From: Micromonospora cremea
Lineage (GTDB): Bacteria > Actinomycetota > Actinomycetes > Mycobacteriales > Micromonosporaceae
Assembly (NCBI RefSeq): GCF_900143515.1
Contig: NZ_FSQT01000002.1
Span: forward strand, 4,031,501-4,095,500
Direction of reading: 5' to 3'
DNA length: 64,000 nt
Each line of letters opens with the position of its first letter. Within the stretch, counting starts at the first letter, position 1. Below, in pieces: positions 56,878-64,000 of the stretch. The notes beneath the pieces are model-generated. The model did not search any database. It was given only the letters and a program-made list of their open reading frames with translations, and was not told the origin of the DNA. Made by a program: the position numbers and the translations under genes.

Positions 56878-59691
56878 GTGCGGGCGGAGGCGGGCGAGAC
56901 GATCGGGTTCTCGGTGCTCGGCTCGATCAGGGTCGTCCGCGCCGGCGCCGAGCTGCACCTGGGCGCGCGCCAACAGCGCCTGGTGCTCGCGTTGCTGCTG
57001 GCCCGGGCCGGTTCACCGGTCTCCCTGGCCGAACTGGTCGACCTGCTCTGGGACGAGGAGGCCCCGCCCAGCGCCGCGAACGTCGTGCACCGCCACGTCG
57101 GGGTGCTCCGGCGGCTGCTCGAGCCCGGCCTGCCCAACCGGTCGGCGGGCCGGCACATTCTCCGGGAGCTCTCCGGCTACCGGCTGCGCGCCGACGAGGA
57201 GTCCCTTGACCTGCTGAAGTTCCGGTCGTTGAGCCGGCTGGCGGGCCGGAGCCTGCAGGACGGCGACCCGGAGTCGGCGCTGCGGCATTCCCTCGACGGG
57301 CTGCGGCTGTGGCGCGGCCGGTGTGCCGCGGGCCTGGAACCGGCCTCCCGCCTGCATCCCGCGTTCCTCGCCGTGGAGGCCGAACGCGCCGAGGCCGTGC
57401 GCGAGGCCGCCGACGCCGCCGAGCGCTGCGGCCGGATGAGCGCCGTGCTGGCGCCGTTGCGGCAGGCTGCCGAGCAGCATCCGCTCGACGAGTCGCTGCA
57501 GAGCCGGTTGCTGCTGGCGCTCGCCGCCGACGGCCGCCAGGCGGAAGCCGTCGAGATGTACCGGATGGTGCGCCGCCGGCTCGCCGACGACCTGGGCATC
57601 GATCCGGGTGAGGAGCTGCGGGAGGCGTACGACCGGCTGCTGCACCAGCGCACCCGGCCGGTGCGTACCGAGTCGCGGTCGTCCCTTCCCCGGCCCGCGC
57701 AGTTGCCGCCGGACCTGCCCTTCTTCAGCGGCCGGGACGACCTCGTCGCCGAGGCCCGCGCGGCGGTCGCGCGCCCGGGCGGTCCGGCAGTGCTCGCGAT
57801 CGACGGCATGCCCGGGATCGGCAAGACCGCCCTCGCCGTCCACCTCGCCCACGAGTTCGCCGCCGGCTACCCGGACGGGCAGCTGTACGTCGACCTGCGC
57901 GGATACGACGGGCGCGAGCCGGCGATGAGCCCGGCCGAGGCGCTGCGTGGCTTCCTCGGCTCGCTCGGGGTGCCGCAGGAGGGCATCCCCGCCGAGCTGC
58001 ACGCCCAGGCTGGCATGTACCGCAGCAGCCTCGCCGGTCGGCGCCTGCTGATCGTGCTCGACAACTGCCGGGACGCCGAGCAGATCCGGCACCTGCTGCC
58101 GGGCAGCCCCGGCTGTCTGGCGATCGTCACCAGCCGCAGCCGGCTCAGCAGCCTGCTGACCACGGCCGGCGCGCACCCGTTGCCGGTCGGTCTGCCGAGC
58201 CTCGACGAGGCCCGCGCGGCGCTCCTGCGGCCGCTCGGCGCCGGCCGTGTCACGGAGGATCCGGCCGCGATCGACGCCATCATCGCCAGCTGCGGGCGGC
58301 TGCCGCTCGCGCTGGCCGTGGTGGCCGCCCGCGCGGCGAGCCTGCCGCTGACGCCACCGGCGCAGATCGCCGCCGAGTTGGCCCGAGCACCCGGCAGCCT
58401 GGACGGCTTCGACGGCGACGACCCGCAGACCGGCCTGCGTGCGGTCTTCTCCTGGTCCTACCAGGCACTTTCCGCCCCGGCGGCCCGGCTCTTCCGGCTG
58501 CTGCCGATCCATCCCGGCCCCGACATCTCGATCGCCGGGGCGGCCGGCCTGGCCGGCGTCCCGCTGCGGACCGGGCGGGCGCTGATCGGCGAGCTGAGCC
58601 GCGCGCACCTGATCAGCGAGGAACTGCCGGGCCGCTACCGCACCCACGACCTGCTGCTGGCCTACGCCACGGAGCTCGGCGAGGAGAACGACAGCCCGGC
58701 GGAGCGCGCCGCTGCGGAGCTGCGTTGCCTGCAGTTCTACCGGGCCACCTGCTATCAGGCGCACCGACAGTTGCTGACCTCCGAGCACCACCCGATGATC
58801 GAGCCGGGGCCGGGCGAGACCCCGCTGCGCTTCGCCGGCCACGGCGAGGCCATACGCTGGTTCAGCGCCGAGCGGCAGGTCCTGATCGCGCTGGTCGGCC
58901 GGGCCGCCCGGCACGGCTGGCACACCGAGGCCTGGCAGCTCGCCCTGGGCATGCAGCATTTCTTCGACCGCACCGGCAGGTGGGCCGACTGGACGGCCAC
59001 CGGCGAGGTGGCCCTCGATGCCGCCCGGGCGGGCCGCGACCTGGTCGGGCAGGCCCGGATGCATCGCAGCCTGGCCGGGGCGGCGTACTTCCGGCGCGAG
59101 CACGAGACCGCGGTCGAGCATCTTGACCAGGCGCTCGAGTTGCTCGCCCGGCTCGGCCTGCACGACGAGCTGACCCGGGCCACGATCAACCGGGTGATGA
59201 TCCTGGCCGCCCAGGGGCGACACGAGGAGGTCGTCCGGACGCTCTCCGCGGTGCTGGGGCCATGGGCGGCCGAGGACGACAAACTGTTCGCGGACGCCTT
59301 GGTGATCATGGCCGCGAGCAACGCCGAACTGGGCCGGGAGGACGAGGCCGTGCGCTGCGCCGAGCAGGCGATGGCGCTGTCACGCGGAGCGCAGTACAGC
59401 CTGGGCGTAGCGGAGGCGTGGGAGGTGCTCGGCCAGGTGCGTTCCGCCCGCCGGGAGTTCGGCGAGGCGGTCGACTGCTGGCGCGAGGCGGCCGTCGCGT
59501 ACCAGGAGGCCTCGGCGTCGGCCCCCGCCGCGGAAGTGCTGGCGCTGCTCGGCGACGCCCTCGCCGCCAGTGGCGACCAGGAGGCGGCGGTACGGGCGTG
59601 GCAGGAGGCGTTGGCTCTGATGCCGTACGCGCAGACCCGGACCGGACGGCGGCTGACCGGCCTGCTCGCGGCGGTCACGTCGCGTCCGTGA
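56878..59691 (+). CDS. SARP/AfsR-type regulator with NB-ARC and TPR domains (copy 1)
   Basis: 937 residues. Order: OmpR-like DNA-binding domain (FSVLGSIRVV ... LAELVDLLWDEEAPPSAANV), BTAD (about 100-250), NB-ARC ATPase (P-loop DGMPGIGKTALAVHLAHE, LLIVLDNCRDAEQIRHLLPG, CGRLPLALAVVAARA), then TPR-like repeats to the end. Such STAND regulators switch secondary-metabolite or stress genes. It is a close paralogue of 60467-63220; an ECF sigma lies between. GTG 56878 is the assumed start. Confidence 0.92.
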   Translation: MRAEAGETIGFSVLGSIRVVRAGAELHLGARQQRLVLALLLARAGSPVSLAELVDLLWDEEAPPSAANVVHRHVGVLRRLLEPGLPNRSAGRHILRELSGYRLRADEESLDLLKFRSLSRLAGRSLQDGDPESALRHSLDGLRLWRGRCAAGLEPASRLHPAFLAVEAERAEAVREAADAAERCGRMSAVLAPLRQAAEQHPLDESLQSRLLLALAADGRQAEAVEMYRMVRRRLADDLGIDPGEELREAYDRLLHQRTRPVRTESRSSLPRPAQLPPDLPFFSGRDDLVAEARAAVARPGGPAVLAIDGMPGIGKTALAVHLAHEFAAGYPDGQLYVDLRGYDGREPAMSPAEALRGFLGSLGVPQEGIPAELHAQAGMYRSSLAGRRLLIVLDNCRDAEQIRHLLPGSPGCLAIVTSRSRLSSLLTTAGAHPLPVGLPSLDEARAALLRPLGAGRVTEDPAAIDAIIASCGRLPLALAVVAARAASLPLTPPAQIAAELARAPGSLDGFDGDDPQTGLRAVFSWSYQALSAPAARLFRLLPIHPGPDISIAGAAGLAGVPLRTGRALIGELSRAHLISEELPGRYRTHDLLLAYATELGEENDSPAERAAAELRCLQFYRATCYQAHRQLLTSEHHPMIEPGPGETPLRFAGHGEAIRWFSAERQVLIALVGRAARHGWHTEAWQLALGMQHFFDRTGRWADWTATGEVALDAARAGRDLVGQARMHRSLAGAAYFRREHETAVEHLDQALELLARLGLHDELTRATINRVMILAAQGRHEEVVRTLSAVLGPWAAEDDKLFADALVIMAASNAELGREDEAVRCAEQAMALSRGAQYSLGVAEAWEVLGQVRSARREFGEAVDCWREAAVAYQEASASAPAAEVLALLGDALAASGDQEAAVRAWQEALALMPYAQTRTGRRLTGLLAAVTSRP

Positions 59692-59804
59692 CCGGTTGCG
59701 ATCGGCGACGGCACTCGATCCGCACTAACGCGTCAGTCCATTGGCGGCGGGCGTCCCTAGGCTCATGCCTCGTTCACCGTTGCTCCTGCCTGTGGGGAGG
59801 TGCC

Positions 59805-60329
59805 GTGCTGCGGGCACTCGACGAATCACCGGCCGGCCGTGCCGAACGCATGACCACGCTGCATGCGGACCACGCCCGTGCCGTGCTGCGTCTCCTGCTC
59901 GTGCTGACCCGCGGCCAGCGGCAGACCGCCGAGGATCTGCTCCAGGAGACGATGCTGCGGGCCTGGCGGCACCTCGACTCGGTGCCGTCCGAGCCCGATG
60001 CCGCCCGTCGGTGGCTCGTCACCGTCGCCCGTCGGCTCGTCATCGACGGCGTCCGGCTGCGGCGGGGCCGCCCGGCCGAGGTGCATCTCGTCGACATGAC
60101 CTGGATTCCCGCTGGTGACGACACCACGGGCACCGCGCTCGCGTCGTACGCCATCCGGCACGCGCTCGGCCGGCTGAGCCCGGCGCAGCGCAGTCTGCTC
60201 TCCGAGGTTTACCTGGTCGGGCGGTCAGCGGAGGAGGTCGCGGGCCGGCTGGGGGTGCCGATCGGCACGGTGAAGTCCCGCACCCACTATGCGCTGCGCG
60301 CCCTGCGCACCGGTCTTGATGCGGCCTGA
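59805..60329 (+). CDS. ECF RNA polymerase sigma factor
   Basis: 174 residues: LRLLLVLTRGQRQTAEDLLQ, ETMLRAWRHLD (region 2) and LSPAQRSLLSEVYLVGRSAE, LGVPIGTVKSRTHYALRALR (region 4), like SigK/SigL of mycobacteria. GTG 59805 has GGGGAGG. There is no anti-sigma gene on either side; instead two SARP/NB-ARC genes flank it on the same strand. Confidence 0.9.
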   Translation: MLRALDESPAGRAERMTTLHADHARAVLRLLLVLTRGQRQTAEDLLQETMLRAWRHLDSVPSEPDAARRWLVTVARRLVIDGVRLRRGRPAEVHLVDMTWIPAGDDTTGTALASYAIRHALGRLSPAQRSLLSEVYLVGRSAEEVAGRLGVPIGTVKSRTHYALRALRTGLDAA

Positions 60330-60466
60330 GCTGGGACGACTCCACCGACCGGCGATCCGGCGGCTGAGCCGAAGCTCACACTGCCGCAACACGCGCCCGT
60401 CTCGCGGCGTGCGTCCTGCGATGCTCTGGCGATCGTGGCAACCAGCCCCAGACGGATCGCATCACC

Positions 60467-63220
60467 ATGACCAGCCCGCTCTCCTTCGCGGTTCTCGGCC
60501 CGGTGCGGGCCTGGCGTGGCCAGTCCGAGATCGACCTGGGCACCCGGCAGCAGCGACTGATCCTGGCGTTGCTGCTCGTCCGGGCCGGCGGCGCGGTCAG
60601 CGTTGCCGAGCTCGTCGACCTGCTCTGGGAATCCGACCCTCCGCCCAGCGCGGTCAATGTGGTGCACCGGCACGTCGGGATGCTCCGGCGGCGCTTCGAG
60701 CCGGACCTGCCGACGCGGGCAGCGGGCTCGGTACTGATCCGTGACGGCGCCGAATACCGGCTGCGGATCGACGGGGAGTCGCTCGACCTGCTGCGTTTCC
60801 GGCGCCTGATCGCCCAGGCCGGTGGCAGCTCCGGCGAGCCGGCCGTCGAGCTCTACCGGGAGGCGCTGGCGCTGTGGCGCGATCGGTGCGCCTCGGGCCT
60901 GCAGGCCGGCGGCCGGGCCCATCCGGAGTTCGTCGCCGTCGACGGCGAGCGGTTCGCGGCGGTCCGGGCGACGAGCGACATCGCTCTGCGGGCCGGGTGC
61001 GTCCACGCGGTGCTGCCCGCGATCCGGCTCGCCGCCGAATACGAGCCGCTGGACGAGGCACTGCAGGCGCGCCTGCTGCTCGCGCTCGCCGCGGACGGCC
61101 GGCGGGCCGAGGCCCTCGCGGCCTATGCCGACATCGAGCACCGGCTCGCCGACGAGCTCGGCATCCAGCCGGGCGGCGACCTGCGCGCAGCCCGGGACAG
61201 CCTGTTCGACCACGACGCGCCGGCGTCGACCCGGGCCGAGCCGCCGGCGCAACTGCCGGCCGACCACCCGTTCTTCATCGGTCGTCGCAGCGTCGTGGCC
61301 GCCGCGGAGGAGTTGCTGGCCGGAGACGGGCGGACCACCGCGCTGGTCATCGACGGAATGCCCGGCGTCGGGAAGACGACCTTCGCAGTGCACCTGGCCC
61401 ATCAGCTGGCCGCCCGCTACCCCGATGGGCAGTTGCACGCGGACCTGCGCGGGTTCGATTCCGGCGACTCGGTGATGACACCGACGGAGGCGTTGCGCGG
61501 CTTCCTGTGGTCCCTCGGGGTGGCGCCGGCCGCCATCCCGGCCGAACTGCACGCCCAGGCCGGCCTCTACCGCAGCATCCTGGCCGAGCGCCGGATGCTG
61601 ATCCTGCTCGACAACTGCCGCGACTGGGACCAGATCCGGCACCTGCTGCCCGGCACCGGCGGCAGTCTCGTCATCGCCACCAGCCGCCGCCGGATCACCG
61701 GGGTCGCCGGCCAGGCGGGCGCCCACCCGTTGCACCTCGACCTGCTGACCGATGCCGAGGCCCGCGAGCTGCTCACCCGCCGGCTCGGCGACACGGCGGA
61801 CGCCGACCCGGACGCCGTCAACGAGATCATCGCGCGGTGCGGCCGGTTGCCGCTGGCCCTGGCGCTGGTCGCCACCCGCAGCGTCAGCCGGCCCGGGCTC
61901 AGCCTGCCCGCGGTCGCCGATGAGCTGGCCGAGTCTGACGGCCGGCTGGCCGGTTTCGGGGACGCACACGCCGATCTGGCGGCGATCTTCTCCTGGTCCT
62001 ACCGGGCGCTGACTCCCGAGGCGGCCCGGCTCTTCCGGCTCCTTCCCCTGCACCCGGCGGCGGAGCTGAGCACGGAGACGGCCGCCGCCCTGGGCGGTCT
62101 GTCCCCGCGCTCGGCCCGCGGCCTGCTCGCCGAGCTGGGGGCACAACTGCTGGTCCAGCCCGCCGACGGCCGGTGGCGGATGCATGATCTGCTACGCGCC
62201 TATGCCGTGGAGCTCGGGGAGGAGCACGACGACGCGGCCGAGCGGAACGCTGCCATCGAGCGGGTCTACGACTACTACCAGCTCACTGCGTACGCGGCGC
62301 AGCTGCCCTTGCTGCCGCAGGTGCCGCTGCCTGAGCCGGAGCCGTCCGAGCACGGGGTCACCGGACGCGGCTTCACCGGCCGGGCCGACGCGATGGCCTG
62401 GTTCGCCGCCGAGCAGCGGGTACTGACCGACATCGTCGAGCGAGCCAAGGAGCGCGGCCGGCCCCGCACGGCCTGGCGGATCGCGTTGGCCCTGCAGAAC
62501 TTCTTTCAGGACACCGCGCAGTTCAAGCAGTGGGCGGAAGTCGTGAGCGCCGGTCTCGCGACGACCGGGGACGACCCCGCCGCTCAGGCCCTGCTGCATC
62601 GCAGCCTCGCCGGCGCCTGCTACTTCCTGGCCGATCTCGACCGCGGGCTGTCACACCTGCAGCACGCCCGGGCGCTCTTCGACCGGCTCGGCCGGCGTGC
62701 CGAGCAGGGCCACGTGGAGAACAACATCGCCGAGATCCGGCTGGACCAGAGGCGCTACCGCGAGGCGATCCGGCATGCCGAGGCCGCGCGGGCGCTCCTT
62801 CGCGCCGAGGGCAACGTGCGCGGCGCCACCAACGCCCTGTTGCCCATCGCGCGGGCAAAGGGCTGGCTGGGCCGGCACGCCGAGGCGCTGGGCATGTTCG
62901 TCGAGGCGCGGCGCCAGTTCGAGGCCCTCGGCGACCTGCACGGGGTGGGCACCGCCCAGACCTGGCTGGCGCACACGTACTCGATGATCGACGATCTGCC
63001 GCACGCGATGGCGACCTGGCAGCAGGCGATCGACACCTTCCGCGGCGCTCGGGCCCCCCACCACACCGCGGAGGTGCTGGTCTCCATCGGCGACTTTCAC
63101 TCCGCCAACGGCGATCCGGCCCTCGCCGCGCGGGCGTGGAGCGAGGCCCTCGCGGAGCTCGACGGAACGGACTCGCCGATGGCCCGGCGGATCCGCGACC
63201 GGCTGCTCTGGCACCGGTGA
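60467..63220 (+). CDS. SARP/AfsR-type regulator with NB-ARC and TPR domains (copy 2)
   Basis: 917 residues, same architecture as copy 1: FAVLGPVRAWRGQSEIDLGT, LLWESDPPPSAVNVVHRHVG, BTAD, P-loop DGMPGVGKTTFAVHLAHQ, LILLDNCRDWDQIRHLLPGT, then TPRs (LHRSLAGACYFLADLDRGLS). Identity with copy 1 is high in the DNA-binding and NB-ARC parts and lower in the TPR part, indicating duplication then divergence of the sensing end. Target genes unknown. Confidence 0.92.
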   Translation: MTSPLSFAVLGPVRAWRGQSEIDLGTRQQRLILALLLVRAGGAVSVAELVDLLWESDPPPSAVNVVHRHVGMLRRRFEPDLPTRAAGSVLIRDGAEYRLRIDGESLDLLRFRRLIAQAGGSSGEPAVELYREALALWRDRCASGLQAGGRAHPEFVAVDGERFAAVRATSDIALRAGCVHAVLPAIRLAAEYEPLDEALQARLLLALAADGRRAEALAAYADIEHRLADELGIQPGGDLRAARDSLFDHDAPASTRAEPPAQLPADHPFFIGRRSVVAAAEELLAGDGRTTALVIDGMPGVGKTTFAVHLAHQLAARYPDGQLHADLRGFDSGDSVMTPTEALRGFLWSLGVAPAAIPAELHAQAGLYRSILAERRMLILLDNCRDWDQIRHLLPGTGGSLVIATSRRRITGVAGQAGAHPLHLDLLTDAEARELLTRRLGDTADADPDAVNEIIARCGRLPLALALVATRSVSRPGLSLPAVADELAESDGRLAGFGDAHADLAAIFSWSYRALTPEAARLFRLLPLHPAAELSTETAAALGGLSPRSARGLLAELGAQLLVQPADGRWRMHDLLRAYAVELGEEHDDAAERNAAIERVYDYYQLTAYAAQLPLLPQVPLPEPEPSEHGVTGRGFTGRADAMAWFAAEQRVLTDIVERAKERGRPRTAWRIALALQNFFQDTAQFKQWAEVVSAGLATTGDDPAAQALLHRSLAGACYFLADLDRGLSHLQHARALFDRLGRRAEQGHVENNIAEIRLDQRRYREAIRHAEAARALLRAEGNVRGATNALLPIARAKGWLGRHAEALGMFVEARRQFEALGDLHGVGTAQTWLAHTYSMIDDLPHAMATWQQAIDTFRGARAPHHTAEVLVSIGDFHSANGDPALAARAWSEALAELDGTDSPMARRIRDRLLWHR

Positions 63221-63261
63221 CCCGGACGCGGCGCCGGTGAGGCGCCGCGCCCGGGGCAGCC

Positions 63262-64000
63262 TCAGTACCGGTAGGCGCGGATCACGGTCTGCTTGACCGT
63301 GTTACCGCTGGTGTCCGTCGCAGCGGAGCGCAGCGAGACGAAGCCGGTGCCGGCCGGGTTGCGCACCCAGGCGACCGCCTTCTCGCCCGACCGCTGCACG
63401 GGCAGCTGCCGCCAGGTCTTGCCTTCGTCGAAGGACGCCTCGACGCTCAGGGTCCTGGTTCGGCCCGGCGCCGCCCCGACCTGACGGTCGAGCGAGACCG
63501 GGATGGCGAACAGCCGGTTGGCCGGCGCCCGGTTGTCGATGTCGAGCTCCGGGGTGTACCGGATCGCCGTCATCGGCAGCTTCACCAGGTCGCCGTCGCT
63601 CACGTGTGCGGACTTGAAGGTCCACTCCGCGTCGACCACGGTGGACAGGCTGAAGGCCGGGTCGCTGCGGAAGGTCGCTGCCAGCCGGTAGTCACCCTTC
63701 TCGGCGGGCACGTCCCACGTCCAGGGCGTCTGGTTCGCGTCGCCGATCTTGACCCCGTTGCGGTAGAGGTCCACCTGCACGCTGCCACCGACGACGTGCC
63801 GGAAGCCCATGTGCCCGGCGCCGTCACCGTGCAGCGGCCCCGGCCCGCCCATCGTGTCGCCCCAGTAGCGGGTGGCGAACTGCTGGCCGAAGTTCGGCTC
63901 CGGGAAGACCGGGCCGGCCACCGCGTTGGCCCACTTCACGTCGTACGTGCGCCCGGGCCGGAAGCTGGTCCACGCCGACTCGTAGTACGTGTACCCCGGC
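63262..64000 (-). CDS. C-terminal part of a secreted protease-like protein (cut by window edge)
   Basis: The visible 246 residues have no catalytic triad. They are beta-rich exported domains (VQVDLYRNGVKIGDANQTPW, YRLAATFRSDPAFSLSTVVD, TRTLSVEASFDEGKTWRQLP) and end KQTVIRAYRY. This tail is typical of large actinobacterial subtilisin (S8)-type serine proteases, so that is the likely identity, but the catalytic part is outside the window. No start is visible. Confidence 0.7.
   Translation of the reverse strand, partial: PGYTYYESAWTSFRPGRTYDVKWANAVAGPVFPEPNFGQQFATRYWGDTMGGPGPLHGDGAGHMGFRHVVGGSVQVDLYRNGVKIGDANQTPWTWDVPAEKGDYRLAATFRSDPAFSLSTVVDAEWTFKSAHVSDGDLVKLPMTAIRYTPELDIDNRAPANRLFAIPVSLDRQVGAAPGRTRTLSVEASFDEGKTWRQLPVQRSGEKAVAWVRNPAGTGFVSLRSAATDTSGNTVKQTVIRAYRY

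Noticed and set aside
57013..62185. Very long antisense frames opposite the two SARP genes
   Set aside because: Same high-GC effect; sense frames have complete DNA-binding, NB-ARC and TPR domains.
1..64000. CRISPR array, transposase, phage or conjugation genes
   Set aside because: Looked for regular direct repeats with spacers and for recognisable transposase, integrase or Tra/Rep motifs; none seen.
1..64000. Large biosynthetic gene cluster (PKS, NRPS, lanthipeptide)
   Set aside because: Regulators typical of such clusters (SARP, TetR) are present, but no synthase, modifying-enzyme block or precursor peptide could be found.

Overview
The window reads as chromosome of a high-GC, mycelial, sporulating actinobacterium, most likely Micromonosporaceae (Micromonospora-like). 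Grounds: strongly GC-rich codon usage throughout, frequent GTG/TTG starts with strong Shine-Dalgarno (SD) sequences, an SsgA/SsgB-family sporulation protein, a TIGR02611 membrane protein, a mycothiol-dependent-type (MDMPI) enzyme, SigE-family (TIGR02983) sigma factors, SARP/AfsR regulators, and many VOC, SDR, quinone-oxidoreductase and HxlR/MarR/TetR/PadR pairs. The genus is an inference; no rRNA or other phylogenetic marker was used.

Layout. 1-9.3 kb is ordinary chromosome: histidine kinase (cut by the edge), a TPR/FN3 membrane protein, MarR with a VOC enzyme, DUF4236, GNAT-Rrf2-AraC, an SDR, SsgB-like, TIGR02611 and an intact tRNA-Val(CAC). 9.3-17.1 kb is accessory and decayed. It holds a Cys-rich lipoprotein and a membrane paralogue, a GntR helix-turn-helix remnant, a degenerate copy of the 5' half of tRNA-Val, a frameshifted SUKH gene, an SDR/TetR pair with two matching operators, and a nuclease-toxin/SUKH/SUKH-4 immunity cassette that interrupts an alpha/beta-hydrolase remnant. 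17-25 kb carries small metabolic and regulatory pairs (VOC, uridine-kinase-like, HxlR/qor, PadR/GyrI-like/DUF4267 with CTAG palindromes, phytanoyl-CoA-dioxygenase-like/AraC) and two copies of a 65-bp repeat. 25-39.8 kb has a secreted M14 metallopeptidase, DUF2231, a DHFR-like reductase, a SigE-type sigma with a membrane partner, map/XRE, a Tat-exported PhoX-like protein, an LtrA remnant, AlkD and TetR/qor.

39.9-42.8 kb is a rifamycin-resistance locus. An rph phosphotransferase is preceded, with an overlapping stop/start, by an N-terminal shard of a family-1 glycosyltransferase and a RAE-like 19-bp palindrome. 43-46.3 kb contains hypothetical genes and a compact actin-fold (MreB/Mbl-like) protein with a KhtT-N-like protein and a TraR/DksA protein. 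46.8-48.8 kb is a second SigE-sigma/membrane-partner pair, paralogous to the one at 29-31 kb. 49-54.4 kb: oxidoreductase, small membrane proteins, type I glutamine synthetase, MFS exporter. 54.6-56.8 kb: VOC, then doxX and an ECF41-type sigJ, divergently transcribed from two near-identical ECF41-type promoters. 56.9-63.2 kb: two paralogous SARP/NB-ARC/TPR regulators flanking an ECF sigma factor. The window ends inside a secreted protease-like gene on the minus strand.

Caution: four genes (SUKH at 12.2 kb, SUKH immunity at 15.6 kb, SigE sigma at 29.4 kb, LtrA at 36.35 kb) each carry a 1-2-nt indel in a short homopolymer or GC run. Some of these may be assembly errors rather than real pseudogenes. 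All family assignments are from reading motifs by eye; no database search was run.
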